DNA of 64,000 nucleotides from Nocardioides sp. Soil774 (GCF_001428125.1 NZ_LMSM01000006.1:794270-858269); one strand, 5' to 3'. Shown: positions 1-8,803, counted from the stretch's first letter. Notes: a model not told the origin generated them from the sequence alone. Numbers and translations are program-made.

Positions 1-2
1 CC

Positions 3-344
<342 letters not shown>

Positions 345-355
345 TCGCGGTCCCA

Positions 356-394
356 CCGGGCCCCGGTCTCCCCTCGCGGGAGGCCGGGGCCCGG
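356..394 (+). terminator. Rho-independent-type terminator after rpoC
   Basis: A 17-bp inverted repeat (arms 356-372 and 378-394, a single G-T type mismatch) with a 5-base loop begins 11 bases after the rpoC stop. It is followed by a short T-containing stretch (gcatttcctt) rather than a full U-tract, as is usual in high-GC actinobacteria. It would end the rpoBC operon before the next gene. Confidence 0.8.
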
Positions 395-439
395 TCGCAT
401 TTCCTTGGCTCGCGTCGTGTCCCGGCGCAGACTTGGACC

Positions 440-976
440 ATGGTCCGATCCGCCTGGCACCGCACGCTCCTGGCCCTGCTCGGCGTCTGCGCCGTCGCGT
501 TGGTGGGGACCCTGCACCAGGGCGTCGCGGCCGCACCCGCGCGGTCCGCGTCGGTGCCGGAGTGCCGCAACGCCGACCTGCACGCCGACTATCGCCCTCG
601 TGACGCGGCCGCAGGCCACCGCTACGGCGTGGTCCGGCTGCGCAACACCAGCGACCGGTCCTGCGTGGTCCAGGGCTACGGCGGGCTGTCCTACGTCGGT
701 GGTGGTGACGGCACGCAGGTCGGCGCAGCAGCCGACCGCGAGGTGCGCCCGGTGCGGCGGGTGGTGCTGGCGCCGGGGGACCGGGCGCGGAGCACGGTCG
801 CCGAGACGTCCGCAGCGAGCTATCCCCGTTCGGTCTGCCGACCGACCCCCGTCGACGGGTTCCGGGTCTACGCCCCCGACGCGACGCGCTCCCAGCTCGT
901 CGTCCATCCCACCACCGGGTGCCGCAACGCTGCGGTGCACCTGCTCTCGCACACGCCCTACCGCGCCCTGCGATGA
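440..976 (+). CDS. Secreted DUF4232-type protein
   Basis: 178 residues. The ATG at 440 opens a clear Sec signal peptide (positive MVRSAWHR, hydrophobic core LLALLGVCAVALVG, then a small-residue cleavage zone near VAAAPA). The mature part contains the pattern VVRLRNTSDRSC followed by G-rich stretches and LAPGDRA, which fits the DUF4232 family of secreted, Ig-like or cupredoxin-like domains found in actinobacteria. Four Cys could form disulphides outside the cell. Family function is unknown. It stands alone behind the rpoC terminator. The open frame runs farther upstream, but that part is an unrelated Arg-rich shadow of rpoC. Confidence 0.8.
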   Translation: MVRSAWHRTLLALLGVCAVALVGTLHQGVAAAPARSASVPECRNADLHADYRPRDAAAGHRYGVVRLRNTSDRSCVVQGYGGLSYVGGGDGTQVGAAADREVRPVRRVVLAPGDRARSTVAETSAASYPRSVCRPTPVDGFRVYAPDATRSQLVVHPTTGCRNAAVHLLSHTPYRALR

Positions 977-1010
977 GGGGAGGGTGGGGACGCTCTGGAA
1001 GAATCTGGGC

Positions 1011-2270
1011 GTGACCACCGCCTCCTCACGCCCCACCTCGCGCCCCGCCTCCACCGACGTCCTCGTCGTCGGTGCCGGCCCGTCGGGGTCCGCCGCGGCT
1101 GCCTGGGCAGCGCGCGCCGGCCTCGACGTCGTCCTGGTCGACGCCGCGACCTTCCCGCGCGACAAGACGTGCGGCGACGGGCTGACGCCGCGAGCGATCG
1201 GCGAGATGCAGAAGCTGGGCCTGGAGCCCTGGCTGCGCGCCCACACCGTCAACCACGGCCTGCGCGCGCACGGCTTCGGCCAGACGCTGCTGCTGCCCTG
1301 GCCGGGTGGGTCCCTGCCCGACTGGGGGTCGGCCGTGGCGCGCACCGAGCTCGACGACCACCTGCGCACGGTGGCCATCGACAGCGGGGCCCACGCGATC
1401 GACGGCGCCCGCGCGGTCGGCGTACGCCGTGAGGGGGAGCGGGTCGCGGCCGTCGAGCTGCGCGACGCCGAGGGCACCTTCGAGATCGCCTGCCGGTGGC
1501 TCGTGGTGGCCGACGGCGTGCGCTCGCCGCTCGGCAAGCTGCTGGGACGCGAGTGGCACCGCGACACCGTGTACGCCGTGGCGGGCCGCTCCTACGTCGA
1601 CTCCGACTTCTCCGACGACCCGTGGATCAGCTCGCACCTCGAGCTGCGCGACGACCAGGGCGAGATCGTCCCCGGCTACGGCTGGATCTTCCCGCTCGGC
1701 GACGGCACGGTGAACCTCGGCGCCGGCACGCTGGCCACGAGCCGGCGCCCGGCCGAGGTGGCGATCAAGCCCCTGATGCAGACCTACGCCGACACCATCG
1801 GCAAGGACTTCGGGCTGTCCGGCGAGCTGCGCTCGCCCACCTCGGCGCTGCTGCCGATGGGTGGGGCGGTCAGCAACGTGGCCGGGCCCAACTGGGCACT
1901 CATCGGCGACGCGGCCGCCTGCGTCAACCCGCTCAACGGTGAGGGCATCGACTACGGCCTCGAGACCGGCCGCCTGGTCGCCGAGCACATCGCCTCGGGC
2001 ACCGGGCTGGGCGAGGCGTGGCGTGCGACGCTCGTGGAGCACTACGGAGAGTCGTTCTCGATCGCGCGACGCCTGGCGGGCATCGCCACGCAGCCGCGCG
2101 TGGTCGCCGCGCTCGGCCCGGCGGGCATGCGCTCGGACTGGCTGATGACCCTGGCGCTGCGGTGGATGGGCAACCTCGTCGACGACGCCGACCGCGACCG
2201 CGCCGCGCGCGTGTGGCGGTGGGCCGGACGGCGCTCGATGGCCCGCGACGCCCGACCGCCCTTCTCGTGA
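1011..2270 (+). CDS. Geranylgeranyl reductase family FAD-dependent oxidoreductase
   Basis: 419 residues from a GTG at 1011. An N-terminal FAD dinucleotide fold starts with VVGAGPSGSAAAA (G21, G23, G26), followed by the family motif KTCGDGLTPRA and, near residue 300, the second FAD contact LIGDAAACVNPLNGEGIDYG. These are hallmarks of the geranylgeranyl reductase/MenJ group, which saturates isoprenoid side chains such as the menaquinone tail, usually at the membrane. A UbiA-type prenyltransferase lies farther on at 17102-17812, but no direct link is visible. The next gene, a PlsC acyltransferase, follows after 58 bases and may be co-transcribed. The substrate is not determined by sequence. Confidence 0.88.
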   Translation: MTTASSRPTSRPASTDVLVVGAGPSGSAAAAWAARAGLDVVLVDAATFPRDKTCGDGLTPRAIGEMQKLGLEPWLRAHTVNHGLRAHGFGQTLLLPWPGGSLPDWGSAVARTELDDHLRTVAIDSGAHAIDGARAVGVRREGERVAAVELRDAEGTFEIACRWLVVADGVRSPLGKLLGREWHRDTVYAVAGRSYVDSDFSDDPWISSHLELRDDQGEIVPGYGWIFPLGDGTVNLGAGTLATSRRPAEVAIKPLMQTYADTIGKDFGLSGELRSPTSALLPMGGAVSNVAGPNWALIGDAAACVNPLNGEGIDYGLETGRLVAEHIASGTGLGEAWRATLVEHYGESFSIARRLAGIATQPRVVAALGPAGMRSDWLMTLALRWMGNLVDDADRDRAARVWRWAGRRSMARDARPPFS

Positions 2271-2328
2271 CCCGCCGCGACCGCGCCGCGGGGCCGATCC
2301 GCTCACCCCGCGGCACCGAACGACGGGC

Positions 2329-3117
2329 ATGAGCGAGCACGTCTACCGCGCCACCAACGTGCTGGGGCGCGGGGTGCTGGGCCTGCTCGGCATCCGCACG
2401 ACCTGGACCGGCATCGAGCACCTGCCGCGCAGCGGGCCGGCGCTGCTGGCCGCGACGCACGTGAGCTACCCCGACTTCCTGATGATCGGGCGCGCGGCCG
2501 CCGAGCGTGAGCGCTACGTGCGCTTCATGTGCCGCCACGACGTGTGGCACCTGCCGGTCGTGCGCACGGCCATGGACCGCATGCAGCACGTGCCGGTCGA
2601 CCGGGAGGCACCGGCCGGCGCCTACCTCAGGGCGCGACGGCTGCTGCGCGCCGGCGAGGCGGTCGGTGCGTTCCCCGAGGCCGGGATCTCCTACTCCTAC
2701 ACCGTCCGCTCCCTCATGCGCGGCGTGGCCAGCCTGGCCCGCGAGACCGGCGCGCCCGTGGTGCCGGTGGCGCTGTGGGGCTCGCAGCGCGTGTGGTCGG
2801 TGGGGGTGCCGGACGAGCGCGGCCGCGAGCCGCGGCCCAGCCTGGCGCGCGGGCGGCGCATCGACGTCGACTTCGGCGAGCCGTTGACGATCGGCGCTGG
2901 CGACGACCTGACCGAGTGGACCTGCCGCCTCGGTGAGGTGCTCACCGCGCAGCTCGAGAGGCTGCAGGGGCTGACCCACCACCTCCCGGGCGAGGGTGAG
3001 CACGCGCCGTGGCACCCGGCCCACCTCGGCGGGCACGCGCCCACCCGGGCCGAGGCGGCCCACCTCGACGTCGTGCCCCGCTCGGCCGTCAGCCCGACGT
3101 GGGGGCCGTGCTCCTAG
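2329..3117 (+). CDS. PlsC-type 1-acylglycerol-3-phosphate acyltransferase family protein
   Basis: 262 residues. The catalytic HX4D motif is visible as H44-VSYP-D49, and the second family motif appears as FPEAGIS near residue 116 (canonical FPEGTRS), followed by APVVPVALWG. These define the glycerophospholipid acyltransferase fold that transfers acyl chains to lysophosphatidate at the inner face of the membrane. The C-terminus past about residue 225 is His/Pro-rich and not part of the conserved fold. The gene follows the reductase at 1011-2270, and its 3' end overlaps the convergent acyltransferase-3 gene by 29 bases. Confidence 0.88.
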   Translation: MSEHVYRATNVLGRGVLGLLGIRTTWTGIEHLPRSGPALLAATHVSYPDFLMIGRAAAERERYVRFMCRHDVWHLPVVRTAMDRMQHVPVDREAPAGAYLRARRLLRAGEAVGAFPEAGISYSYTVRSLMRGVASLARETGAPVVPVALWGSQRVWSVGVPDERGREPRPSLARGRRIDVDFGEPLTIGAGDDLTEWTCRLGEVLTAQLERLQGLTHHLPGEGEHAPWHPAHLGGHAPTRAEAAHLDVVPRSAVSPTWGPCS

Positions 3118-4138
3118 CCGCCTCGCGGCGCTCGCGGTGGGCGTCGCGGCGCTTCTCCAGCGTGCCGAGCGGGTTGGTCAGGGGCTCCAGCACGCGGCGT
3201 ACGGGCGGGCTGGCGAGGAGCAGCGCGAGCGCGACCGCGCCGATGACCGTGACCACCAGCCCGAGGATCGGGTGGGCGGCGGTGAAGTCGGGCCACCCCA
3301 GGGCGAGGAACGTCTTGATGACGAAGCCGTGGAAGAGGTAGATCACCATCGTCGCGGTGCCCATCGTGGTGAACCAGCCGAGCGAGCGACGCGGGATCAG
3401 CGACATCGCCGCGAAGGCGCCCAGCAGGCCGACCATCATCACCGTGAGACGGGTCTGGAAGACGATCTCGTTGTCGATCGGGATGTCGGCGTAGCCCGTG
3501 TCGTACCAGAGCAGCGCGGTCTCGGCCCAGGTGTCGGTGTAGACCGCCATCACGCCGATGCCGACCAGCGCGGGCACTGCCGCGACCCGCACCCACACGT
3601 CGTCGAGGTGCGCGAGGTGACGCGGCTTGAGGTGCAGGCCCAGCACGAAGAACGGCAGCAGGCCCAGGAAGCGGGGGATCATCAGGGTGTCGTCGTTCCA
3701 GAGCCCGCCGAGCAGGCTGACGATCACCGAGAGCGGCAGGAAGAGCCAGTGGCGCTTGAGGATCGGCGTCACCAGCCGCCACATCAGCAGCACGATGAGG
3801 TACCACATGGTCCAGTGGGGGATGAGCCAGATCGGGCCCTCCACGCCCTCGTGGGCGACCTCGCGGCGGAAGTAGAACAGGGCCGGCTCGAAGAGCAGGT
3901 AGGGGATCGCCAGCGTGTAGAACAGGCTCTTCAGCCGGCGCCGGTCCCACTCGAACGACTTGGAGAGATAACCGCTGACGAAGACGAACGCCGGGATGTG
4001 CCACAGGTAGATGAAGTCGTAGACCCAGTGGCTGCCCGCGCTGGCCTCGACCAGCCCGATGGCGTGGCCGATCACGACGAGCGTGACCAGCACCATCTTG
4101 ACGTTGTCGAGCCACGGGTCTCGGGACGCGGGGGACAC
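3089..4138 (-). CDS. Acyltransferase family 3 membrane protein (OafA/fucose-4-O-acetylase-like)
   Basis: 349 residues with about ten hydrophobic segments. The N-terminus reads DPWLDNVKMVLVTLVVIGHA, the typical acyltransferase-3 start with the conserved His at the end of the first helix. WHIPAFVFVSGYL is the second family motif, and a late LFHGFVIK is also characteristic. Such proteins acetylate extracytoplasmic sugars or other envelope polymers using acetyl-CoA from inside. The soluble tail is Arg/Glu-rich and contributes the 29-bp antisense overlap with the PlsC gene. Monocistronic, divergent from the Nudix gene 31 bases away. The acceptor is unknown. Confidence 0.88.
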   Translation of the reverse strand: MSPASRDPWLDNVKMVLVTLVVIGHAIGLVEASAGSHWVYDFIYLWHIPAFVFVSGYLSKSFEWDRRRLKSLFYTLAIPYLLFEPALFYFRREVAHEGVEGPIWLIPHWTMWYLIVLLMWRLVTPILKRHWLFLPLSVIVSLLGGLWNDDTLMIPRFLGLLPFFVLGLHLKPRHLAHLDDVWVRVAAVPALVGIGVMAVYTDTWAETALLWYDTGYADIPIDNEIVFQTRLTVMMVGLLGAFAAMSLIPRRSLGWFTTMGTATMVIYLFHGFVIKTFLALGWPDFTAAHPILGLVVTVIGAVALALLLASPPVRRVLEPLTNPLGTLEKRRDAHRERREAARSTAPTSG

Positions 4139-4169
4139 GGCGCTAAACGTACTTCACTAGGTTGGGGCC

Positions 4170-5084
4170 ATGGCATCCCTGCCGAGGCGACAGCGGGTGG
4201 CGGCGTACGCCGTCATCCTCCGCGAGCGCGCCGGCGTGGTCGAGGTCCTGCTGTGCCGGCTCGCGCCGCGGGTCTCGCGCGCGGAGATGTGGACCCTGCC
4301 CGGCGGCGGTGTCGACCACGGGGAGGACCCGCGCGCGGCCCTGGTGCGTGAGATCGAGGAGGAGACCGGCCTGACGGCGACCGTCGGGGAGACGGCCCAC
4401 GTCTACAGCGCCCACATGCCGCGCGCGCCCCGTGACGGCCTGCTCGTCGACGCGCACGCGATCCGGATCGTCTACGACGCCTGGGTGTCCCCGGACGCCC
4501 CCGAGCCGCGGGTCGTCGAGGTCGACGGGTCCACCGTCGACGCGGCCTGGCACCGGCTCGCCGACGTCGACGGCGGCCTCGTCCCCGTGGCCGCCCACGT
4601 CCGCGACGCCCTCGCCGACCACCGCCCGCACCGCCTGCAGCGCGTCGCGGCGTACGCGCTCGTGCAGCGCGGCTCCGGGGTGCTGCTGACCCGGCTGTCG
4701 GCCCGCGCCGCGCACCCCGGCGCGTGGACGCTGCCCGGCGGAGGTGTCGACCACGGCGAGCGCCCGGCCGCCGCGCTGGCGCGCGAGGTGGAGGAGGAGT
4801 GCGGCCTGACGTGCGCGGTCGGCGAGCTGCTCGACGTGCACGACACCCACTTCTCCGGGCACGCGCCGTCGGGTCGCATCGAGGACTACCACGGCATCCA
4901 CCTGCTCTTCTCGGCCTCGGTCGGCGACGGTGAGCCGCGGGTGCTGGAGGTCGACGGCACCACTGACGAGGTCGCCTGGGTCGACCGTGCCGACATCGCG
5001 TCGGGCCGGGTGCCGGTGCTCGACGTCGTCACGCACGCGCTGGCTCTCGGCGGGCGAGGACCCGCACCTAGGATGGAGCCATGA
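4170..5084 (+). CDS. Tandem double-Nudix hydrolase
   Basis: 304 residues holding two complete Nudix domains. The first box begins at G46 (GGVDHGED...REIEEETGL) and the second near residue 190 (GGVDHGER...REVEEECGL). Both match GX5EX7REUXEEXGU exactly, so both metal sites look intact. Each domain is preceded by RVAAYA and an LL-R strand, and followed by a conserved RVVEVDG/RVLEVDG-T segment, which shows an internal duplication. Nudix enzymes hydrolyse nucleoside diphosphates linked to another moiety; the substrate is not predictable here. The gene overlaps by 4 bases (ATGA) the small membrane ORF that follows. Confidence 0.9.
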   Translation: MASLPRRQRVAAYAVILRERAGVVEVLLCRLAPRVSRAEMWTLPGGGVDHGEDPRAALVREIEEETGLTATVGETAHVYSAHMPRAPRDGLLVDAHAIRIVYDAWVSPDAPEPRVVEVDGSTVDAAWHRLADVDGGLVPVAAHVRDALADHRPHRLQRVAAYALVQRGSGVLLTRLSARAAHPGAWTLPGGGVDHGERPAAALAREVEEECGLTCAVGELLDVHDTHFSGHAPSGRIEDYHGIHLLFSASVGDGEPRVLEVDGTTDEVAWVDRADIASGRVPVLDVVTHALALGGRGPAPRMEP

Positions 5085-5164
5085 ATCCCCGTCAGCGCCG
5101 ACTCGTCATCCCGGTCGCGCTGGGGGCCCTCATCCTCATCGTCGTCCTCGCCGCGGTCCTGTGA
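5081..5164 (+). CDS. 27-residue single-pass membrane peptide
   Basis: A very short frame starting at ATG 5081 (overlapping the Nudix stop as ATGA) and ending TGA 5164 (overlapping the next GTG start as GTGA). It encodes a basic N-terminus MNPRQRRL followed by one long hydrophobic stretch (VIPVALGALILIVVLAAVL), a textbook single transmembrane segment with N-in topology. Translational coupling on both sides argues that it is a real gene. The function is unknown; it could be a membrane anchor or small regulator. Confidence 0.6.
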   Translation: MNPRQRRLVIPVALGALILIVVLAAVL

Positions 5165-6405
5165 GCGGCGAGCCGCGCGACGCCGAGGAGTGGGTGCGGC
5201 TTCGGGGCGCGGTGCTCGACGCCGACCGGCTGGTGCGGGCGCTCGCCAGCGGCCGGCGCAAGGGCCAGTCGGCTCCCGTCGTCGACGGTCGCGAGGTGCG
5301 ACGCGTCGAGGCCCGCGTCGTCGACCTGCGCGCCGGACGCCACCTGCAGGTGACGTCGTACGACGCCACGCAGGCGCGCACCACCAACCACCTCCTCGGT
5401 GACGACGCCGCGGCCGCTGTCGATGCCCTCCTCGCGCAGCCCTTCGCCAACTGGCACGTCGACACCACCGGCGAGACCCTCCAGCTGCGGGTCACCAAGA
5501 AGGGCGTGCCGATGCTCCACGCCTCCGCCCGTGACGGGGAGGTCGAGGTCTCGCGCGAGCACGACCGGGCCAAGGCCCGGCTGCTGGCCGAGGACGACCC
5601 GGTGCTCGTGGCCCTCGGCATCAGCGACGCCCAGGGCCGGGTGAAGCCCACGCGCCAGGCGAAGTACCGCCAGGTGGAGGAGTTCGTGCGGCTGCTCGCC
5701 GCCAGCCTCGACGAGGCGCTCGCCCAGGGACACCTGCGCACGCCGACCGTCGACGACCCGCTGCGCATCGTCGACCTCGGCTGCGGCAACGCCTACCTCA
5801 CCTTCGCTGCCCACCGCTTCCTCACCGCGCCCGTCGCCGAGGGCGGCCGGGGGCTGCCGGTGCGGATGACCGGCGTCGACGTCAAGCAGCAGTCGGCCGA
5901 CCACAACGCGCAGGTGGCGGCGTCCCTGGGCATCGACGCCGACTTCGTCGTCGGCTCGATCGCCGACGCCGCGCTCGAGCGCGCGCCCGACGTGGTGCTC
6001 GCCCTCCACGCCTGCGACACCGCCACCGACGACGCCCTCGCGCGCGCCGTGGGCTGGGGTGCGGCGCTGGTGCTCGCCGCGCCGTGCTGCCACCACGACA
6101 TCGCCGCCCAGCTGCGCACCGCGCCGGCTCCGGCGCCCTACTCGATGCTCACCCGTCACGGCATCCTGCGCGAGCGCTTCGCCGACACCCTCACCGACGC
6201 GCTGCGCGCCTCCCTGCTGCGGCGCGAGGGCTACCGCGTCGACGTGGTGGAGTTCGTGGAGAGCGCACACACCCCGCGCAACACGCTCCTGCGGGCCGTG
6301 CGCACCGGCACCGCCGCCGACGACCCGGCCCGTGACTACGACGACCTCATCGACGCGTGGGGCGTACGTCCCCGCCTCGGCGAGCTGCTGCAGCCGGGGC
6401 GCTGA
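5161..6405 (+). CDS. SAM-dependent methyltransferase, GSTCD/TRM13-like
   Basis: 414 residues from a GTG at 5161 that overlaps the stop of the small membrane ORF. The C-terminal half has a Rossmann methyltransferase core: motif I IVDLGCGNAYLTFA near residue 204, GVDVKQ (motif II), LALHACDTATDDAL near 280, and APCCHH near 306. The HACDTATDDAL plus CCHH pair is characteristic of the class that includes eukaryotic GSTCD and TRM13. The N-terminal part (residues 1-160) is a separate alpha/beta region. The substrate, probably RNA or a small molecule, is unknown. Fourth in a coupled set with the Nudix gene and small ORF. Confidence 0.8.
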   Translation: MSGEPRDAEEWVRLRGAVLDADRLVRALASGRRKGQSAPVVDGREVRRVEARVVDLRAGRHLQVTSYDATQARTTNHLLGDDAAAAVDALLAQPFANWHVDTTGETLQLRVTKKGVPMLHASARDGEVEVSREHDRAKARLLAEDDPVLVALGISDAQGRVKPTRQAKYRQVEEFVRLLAASLDEALAQGHLRTPTVDDPLRIVDLGCGNAYLTFAAHRFLTAPVAEGGRGLPVRMTGVDVKQQSADHNAQVAASLGIDADFVVGSIADAALERAPDVVLALHACDTATDDALARAVGWGAALVLAAPCCHHDIAAQLRTAPAPAPYSMLTRHGILRERFADTLTDALRASLLRREGYRVDVVEFVESAHTPRNTLLRAVRTGTAADDPARDYDDLIDAWGVRPRLGELLQPGR

Positions 6406-6408
6406 GCC

Positions 6409-7284
6409 TTGCGGGCACGTCGGTGGGGACTCGCAGCGGTGATCGCGCTGCCGTTCCTGCTCGGCGCCGCGGCCGACCGGCCCGACGGATCCGGCACGGC
6501 GTTCGCCCTCACCGATCCCGACATCGTCGAGTCGAGCGGGCTGGCCGTGGTCGACGGGCTGGTGGTCACCACCAACGACTCGGGTGACTCCGGTCGTGTC
6601 TTCGTCGTGGACCCACGCACCGGTGGCACGGTCGGCGTGACGAGCTGGGCCGCCGACCCCGAGGACGTGGAGGCGCTCGCTCCCGCGGGGCCGGGCCACG
6701 TCTGGGTCGCGGACACCGGGGACAACCGCCGGGCCCGCACGGGCGTGCAGGTGCTGCGCGTCCCGGTCGGCCGGGGGGACCGGACGGTGACGCCGGAGGT
6801 CTTCGACCTCGTCTACCCCGACGGTGCCCGCGACGCCGAGGCGCTGCTGGTCCACCCGGTCACCGGGCAGCTGTTCGTCGTCACCAAGGGCGTCTTCGCC
6901 GGCACGGTGTACGCCGCCCCCGCCCCGCTGCGCGCCGACCGGCCCGACCGCCTCGTGGAGGTGGGCGTCGCGCCGGGCATCGTCACCGACGCCACGTTCC
7001 TGCCGGGCGGCGGCGCCGCGGTGCTGCGCACCTACTCCCAGGCGCACCTCGTGGCCTACCCGTCGTGGCAGGACGTCGCCGCCTGGGACCTGCCGTCGCA
7101 GGACCAGGGGGAGGGCATCGCCCTGGACGGGCGCCGGCTGCTGCTCAGCACCGAAGGAGCCCGCTCGCGGGTGCTCGCGGTCGACCTCCCGCCGCTGGCC
7201 GGCGCGAGCGACCTGCGCTCACCGGCGTGGACGGCCCTGCGCTGGCTCGCGACCGCCCGCGGCGTGCCGCTCCCCGCTGGGTGA
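6409..7284 (+). CDS. Secreted beta-propeller-like protein of unknown function
   Basis: 291 residues. The best start is TTG 6409, 3 bases after the previous stop, because it gives a signal peptide MRARRWGLAAVIALPFLLGAAA. No ATG gives one. The mature protein has repeating strand-type segments such as DGLVVTTNDSGDSGRVFVVD, GHVWVADTGDN and GQLFVVTKG, each ending in a turn, as in NHL/SdiA-regulated or phytase-esterase-like propellers. A role as an extracellular or periplasmic binding or hydrolytic protein is only a guess. It probably shares a transcript with the methyltransferase upstream. Confidence 0.7.
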   Translation: MRARRWGLAAVIALPFLLGAAADRPDGSGTAFALTDPDIVESSGLAVVDGLVVTTNDSGDSGRVFVVDPRTGGTVGVTSWAADPEDVEALAPAGPGHVWVADTGDNRRARTGVQVLRVPVGRGDRTVTPEVFDLVYPDGARDAEALLVHPVTGQLFVVTKGVFAGTVYAAPAPLRADRPDRLVEVGVAPGIVTDATFLPGGGAAVLRTYSQAHLVAYPSWQDVAAWDLPSQDQGEGIALDGRRLLLSTEGARSRVLAVDLPPLAGASDLRSPAWTALRWLATARGVPLPAG

Positions 7285-7285
7285 G

Positions 7286-7316
7286 GAGGTCGCGCAGCGA
7301 CCGTCACGAGACCCTT
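7286..7316. repeat. Small GC-rich inverted repeat between convergent genes
   Basis: The 30 bases between the propeller gene and the racemase gene contain GGTCGC-GCA-GCGACC, a perfect 6-bp stem with a 3-base loop, followed by gtcacgagaccc. Read from the minus strand the unit resembles ggtctcgtgacggtcgctgcg, a style of short intergenic palindrome that I recall as dispersed in Nocardioides-like genomes. No second copy was found in this window. It could serve as a bidirectional terminator. Confidence 0.35.
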
Positions 7317-8005
7317 CAGGCGAGAGCCGCGTCGAGCGCGGCCTGGACGTGCAGCGTCGTGCAGGGGAAGACCGGGAGCTCGACGTCGGCCTGCTTGACC
7401 AGCAGCTCGAGCTCGGTGCAGCCGAGCAGCACGCCACCGGCGCCGGCGTCCCACAGCTCCTCGATGACCTGCACCACCCGGCTGCGCGTGCGCGGCAGCA
7501 CCACGCCGTGCACGAGCTCCTCGTAGATCGCGTCGTTGAGGAAGTCGTGGTGGGCGGCGTCGGGCACGATCACCGACAGGCCGTGCTGGGCGAGCCGGTC
7601 GACGAAGAAGGACTCCGACATCGCGACCTTGGTGCCGATGAGGCCGACCGTCTCGACACCCGAGGCCTTCACGGCCTCCGCGACGACGTCGCCGAGGTGG
7701 AGCAGCGGGATGTCGACCGCCTCCTGCACCTGGTCGGCGACCTTGTGGAAGGTCGTGGTGCACAGCAGCAGGAAGTCGGCCCCGGCCCGCTCGACGGCGC
7801 GCGCGGCGTCGGCCAGCAGCGCGCCGACCTGGTCCCAGCGCTCGTCGTCCTCGAGGTGGGTCACCTCGGCGAAGTCGACCGTGGTCAGCGCCAGCCTGGG
7901 CGACGACAGGCCGCCCAGCCGCTCCCGCATCCCGAGGTTGAGGTCGCGGTAGTAGACCGCGCTGCTCTCCCAGCTCATGCCGCCCACGAGTCCGATGGTC
8001 TTCAC
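7316..8005 (-). CDS. Aspartate/glutamate racemase family protein (YgeA-like)
   Basis: 229 residues from GTG 8005 (MKTIGLVGGMSWESSAVYYR, the family's standard N-terminus). Both catalytic cysteines are present: C82 in LLCTTTFHKVAD and C196 in LLGCTELELL. This supports PLP-independent two-base amino-acid racemisation. The first motif has CTTT where many members have CNT or CTNT. Racemases of this group make D-Asp, D-Glu or several D-amino acids for the cell wall or for signalling. It is convergent with the propeller gene and 20 bases downstream of the SDR gene on the same strand, so probably co-transcribed with it. Confidence 0.88.
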   Translation of the reverse strand: MKTIGLVGGMSWESSAVYYRDLNLGMRERLGGLSSPRLALTTVDFAEVTHLEDDERWDQVGALLADAARAVERAGADFLLLCTTTFHKVADQVQEAVDIPLLHLGDVVAEAVKASGVETVGLIGTKVAMSESFFVDRLAQHGLSVIVPDAAHHDFLNDAIYEELVHGVVLPRTRSRVVQVIEELWDAGAGGVLLGCTELELLVKQADVELPVFPCTTLHVQAALDAALA

Positions 8006-8025
8006 GCGCGGCAGTCTTCCACGTC

Positions 8026-8778
8026 TCAGCCGCGGTGCACCTTGTGTGCCGCTGCTTGGGCGCGGGGCTTGATCACGAGCTCGTCGATGTCGACGTGGGA
8101 GGGCCGGGTCGCGACCCAGGAGATGGCGTCGGCGACGTCCTCGGCGAGCAACGGCGCCTCGACGCCGGCGTACACCGCGTCGGCCTTCTCCTGGTCGCCG
8201 CCGAAGCGCTTGAGGGAGAACTCGTCGGTGCGCACCATGCCCGGCGCCACCTCGCAGACGCGGATCGGCTCGCCGTTGAGCTCGAGGCGCAGGGTCTCCG
8301 AGACCACCTTCACCCCGTGCTTGGCCGCGGTGTAGCCGCCGCCGCCCTCGTAGGCCCAGCGCCCGGCGGTCGAGCCGACGTTGACGATGACGCCGTCGCC
8401 GCTCGCACGCAGCGCGGGCAGCAGGGCGCGGGTCACGCGCACCAGGCCGAGCACGTTGACGTCGTACATCCAGCGCCACGCGTCGAGGTCGGCGCCGTCG
8501 ACGCGGTCGGTGCCGATGGCCCCGCCGGCGTTGTTGACCAGCACGTGGCACTCCGGGACCGCGGCGGCGAGCGCCTCGACCGAGGCGTCGTCGGTGATGT
8601 CGCAGGTGACGGCCACGCCGCCGATCTCGGCGGCCAGCTCCTCGATCCGGTCGCTGCGCCGCGCCGCGCACACGACGCGGAAGCCCTGCGCGGCGAGGGC
8701 GCGGGCGGTCGCAGCGCCGATGCCGCTGGAGGCGCCGGTGACGACGGCGGTGCGGGGCTGGGTCTGGTCGGTGTCCAT
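8026..8778 (-). CDS. Short-chain dehydrogenase/reductase
   Basis: 250 residues from ATG 8778, preceded at 8 bases by AGGA. It carries the NAD(P)-binding motif TGASSGIG at residues 14-21, NNAG, and the catalytic YTAAK near residue 148, so it is a classical SDR oxidoreductase. A CAARRSDR segment after strand 2 suggests NADP preference. The substrate is unknown. It is divergent from the RNase HI gene with only 25 bases between the start codons, so the two promoters must overlap each other or the coding ends. An in-frame extension upstream to 8922 lies within the RNase gene's antisense and is not credible. Confidence 0.87.
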   Translation of the reverse strand: MDTDQTQPRTAVVTGASSGIGAATARALAAQGFRVVCAARRSDRIEELAAEIGGVAVTCDITDDASVEALAAAVPECHVLVNNAGGAIGTDRVDGADLDAWRWMYDVNVLGLVRVTRALLPALRASGDGVIVNVGSTAGRWAYEGGGGYTAAKHGVKVVSETLRLELNGEPIRVCEVAPGMVRTDEFSLKRFGGDQEKADAVYAGVEAPLLAEDVADAISWVATRPSHVDIDELVIKPRAQAAAHKVHRG

Positions 8779-8803
8779 GCGACCATCCTGCCAAGATGGC
8801 CCG

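Noticed and set aside
2996..4351. 451-codon plus-strand frame opposite the acyltransferase-3 gene
   Set aside because: Composition is Glu/Arg/His-rich with no hydrophobic or domain pattern; the minus strand encodes a convincing membrane protein.
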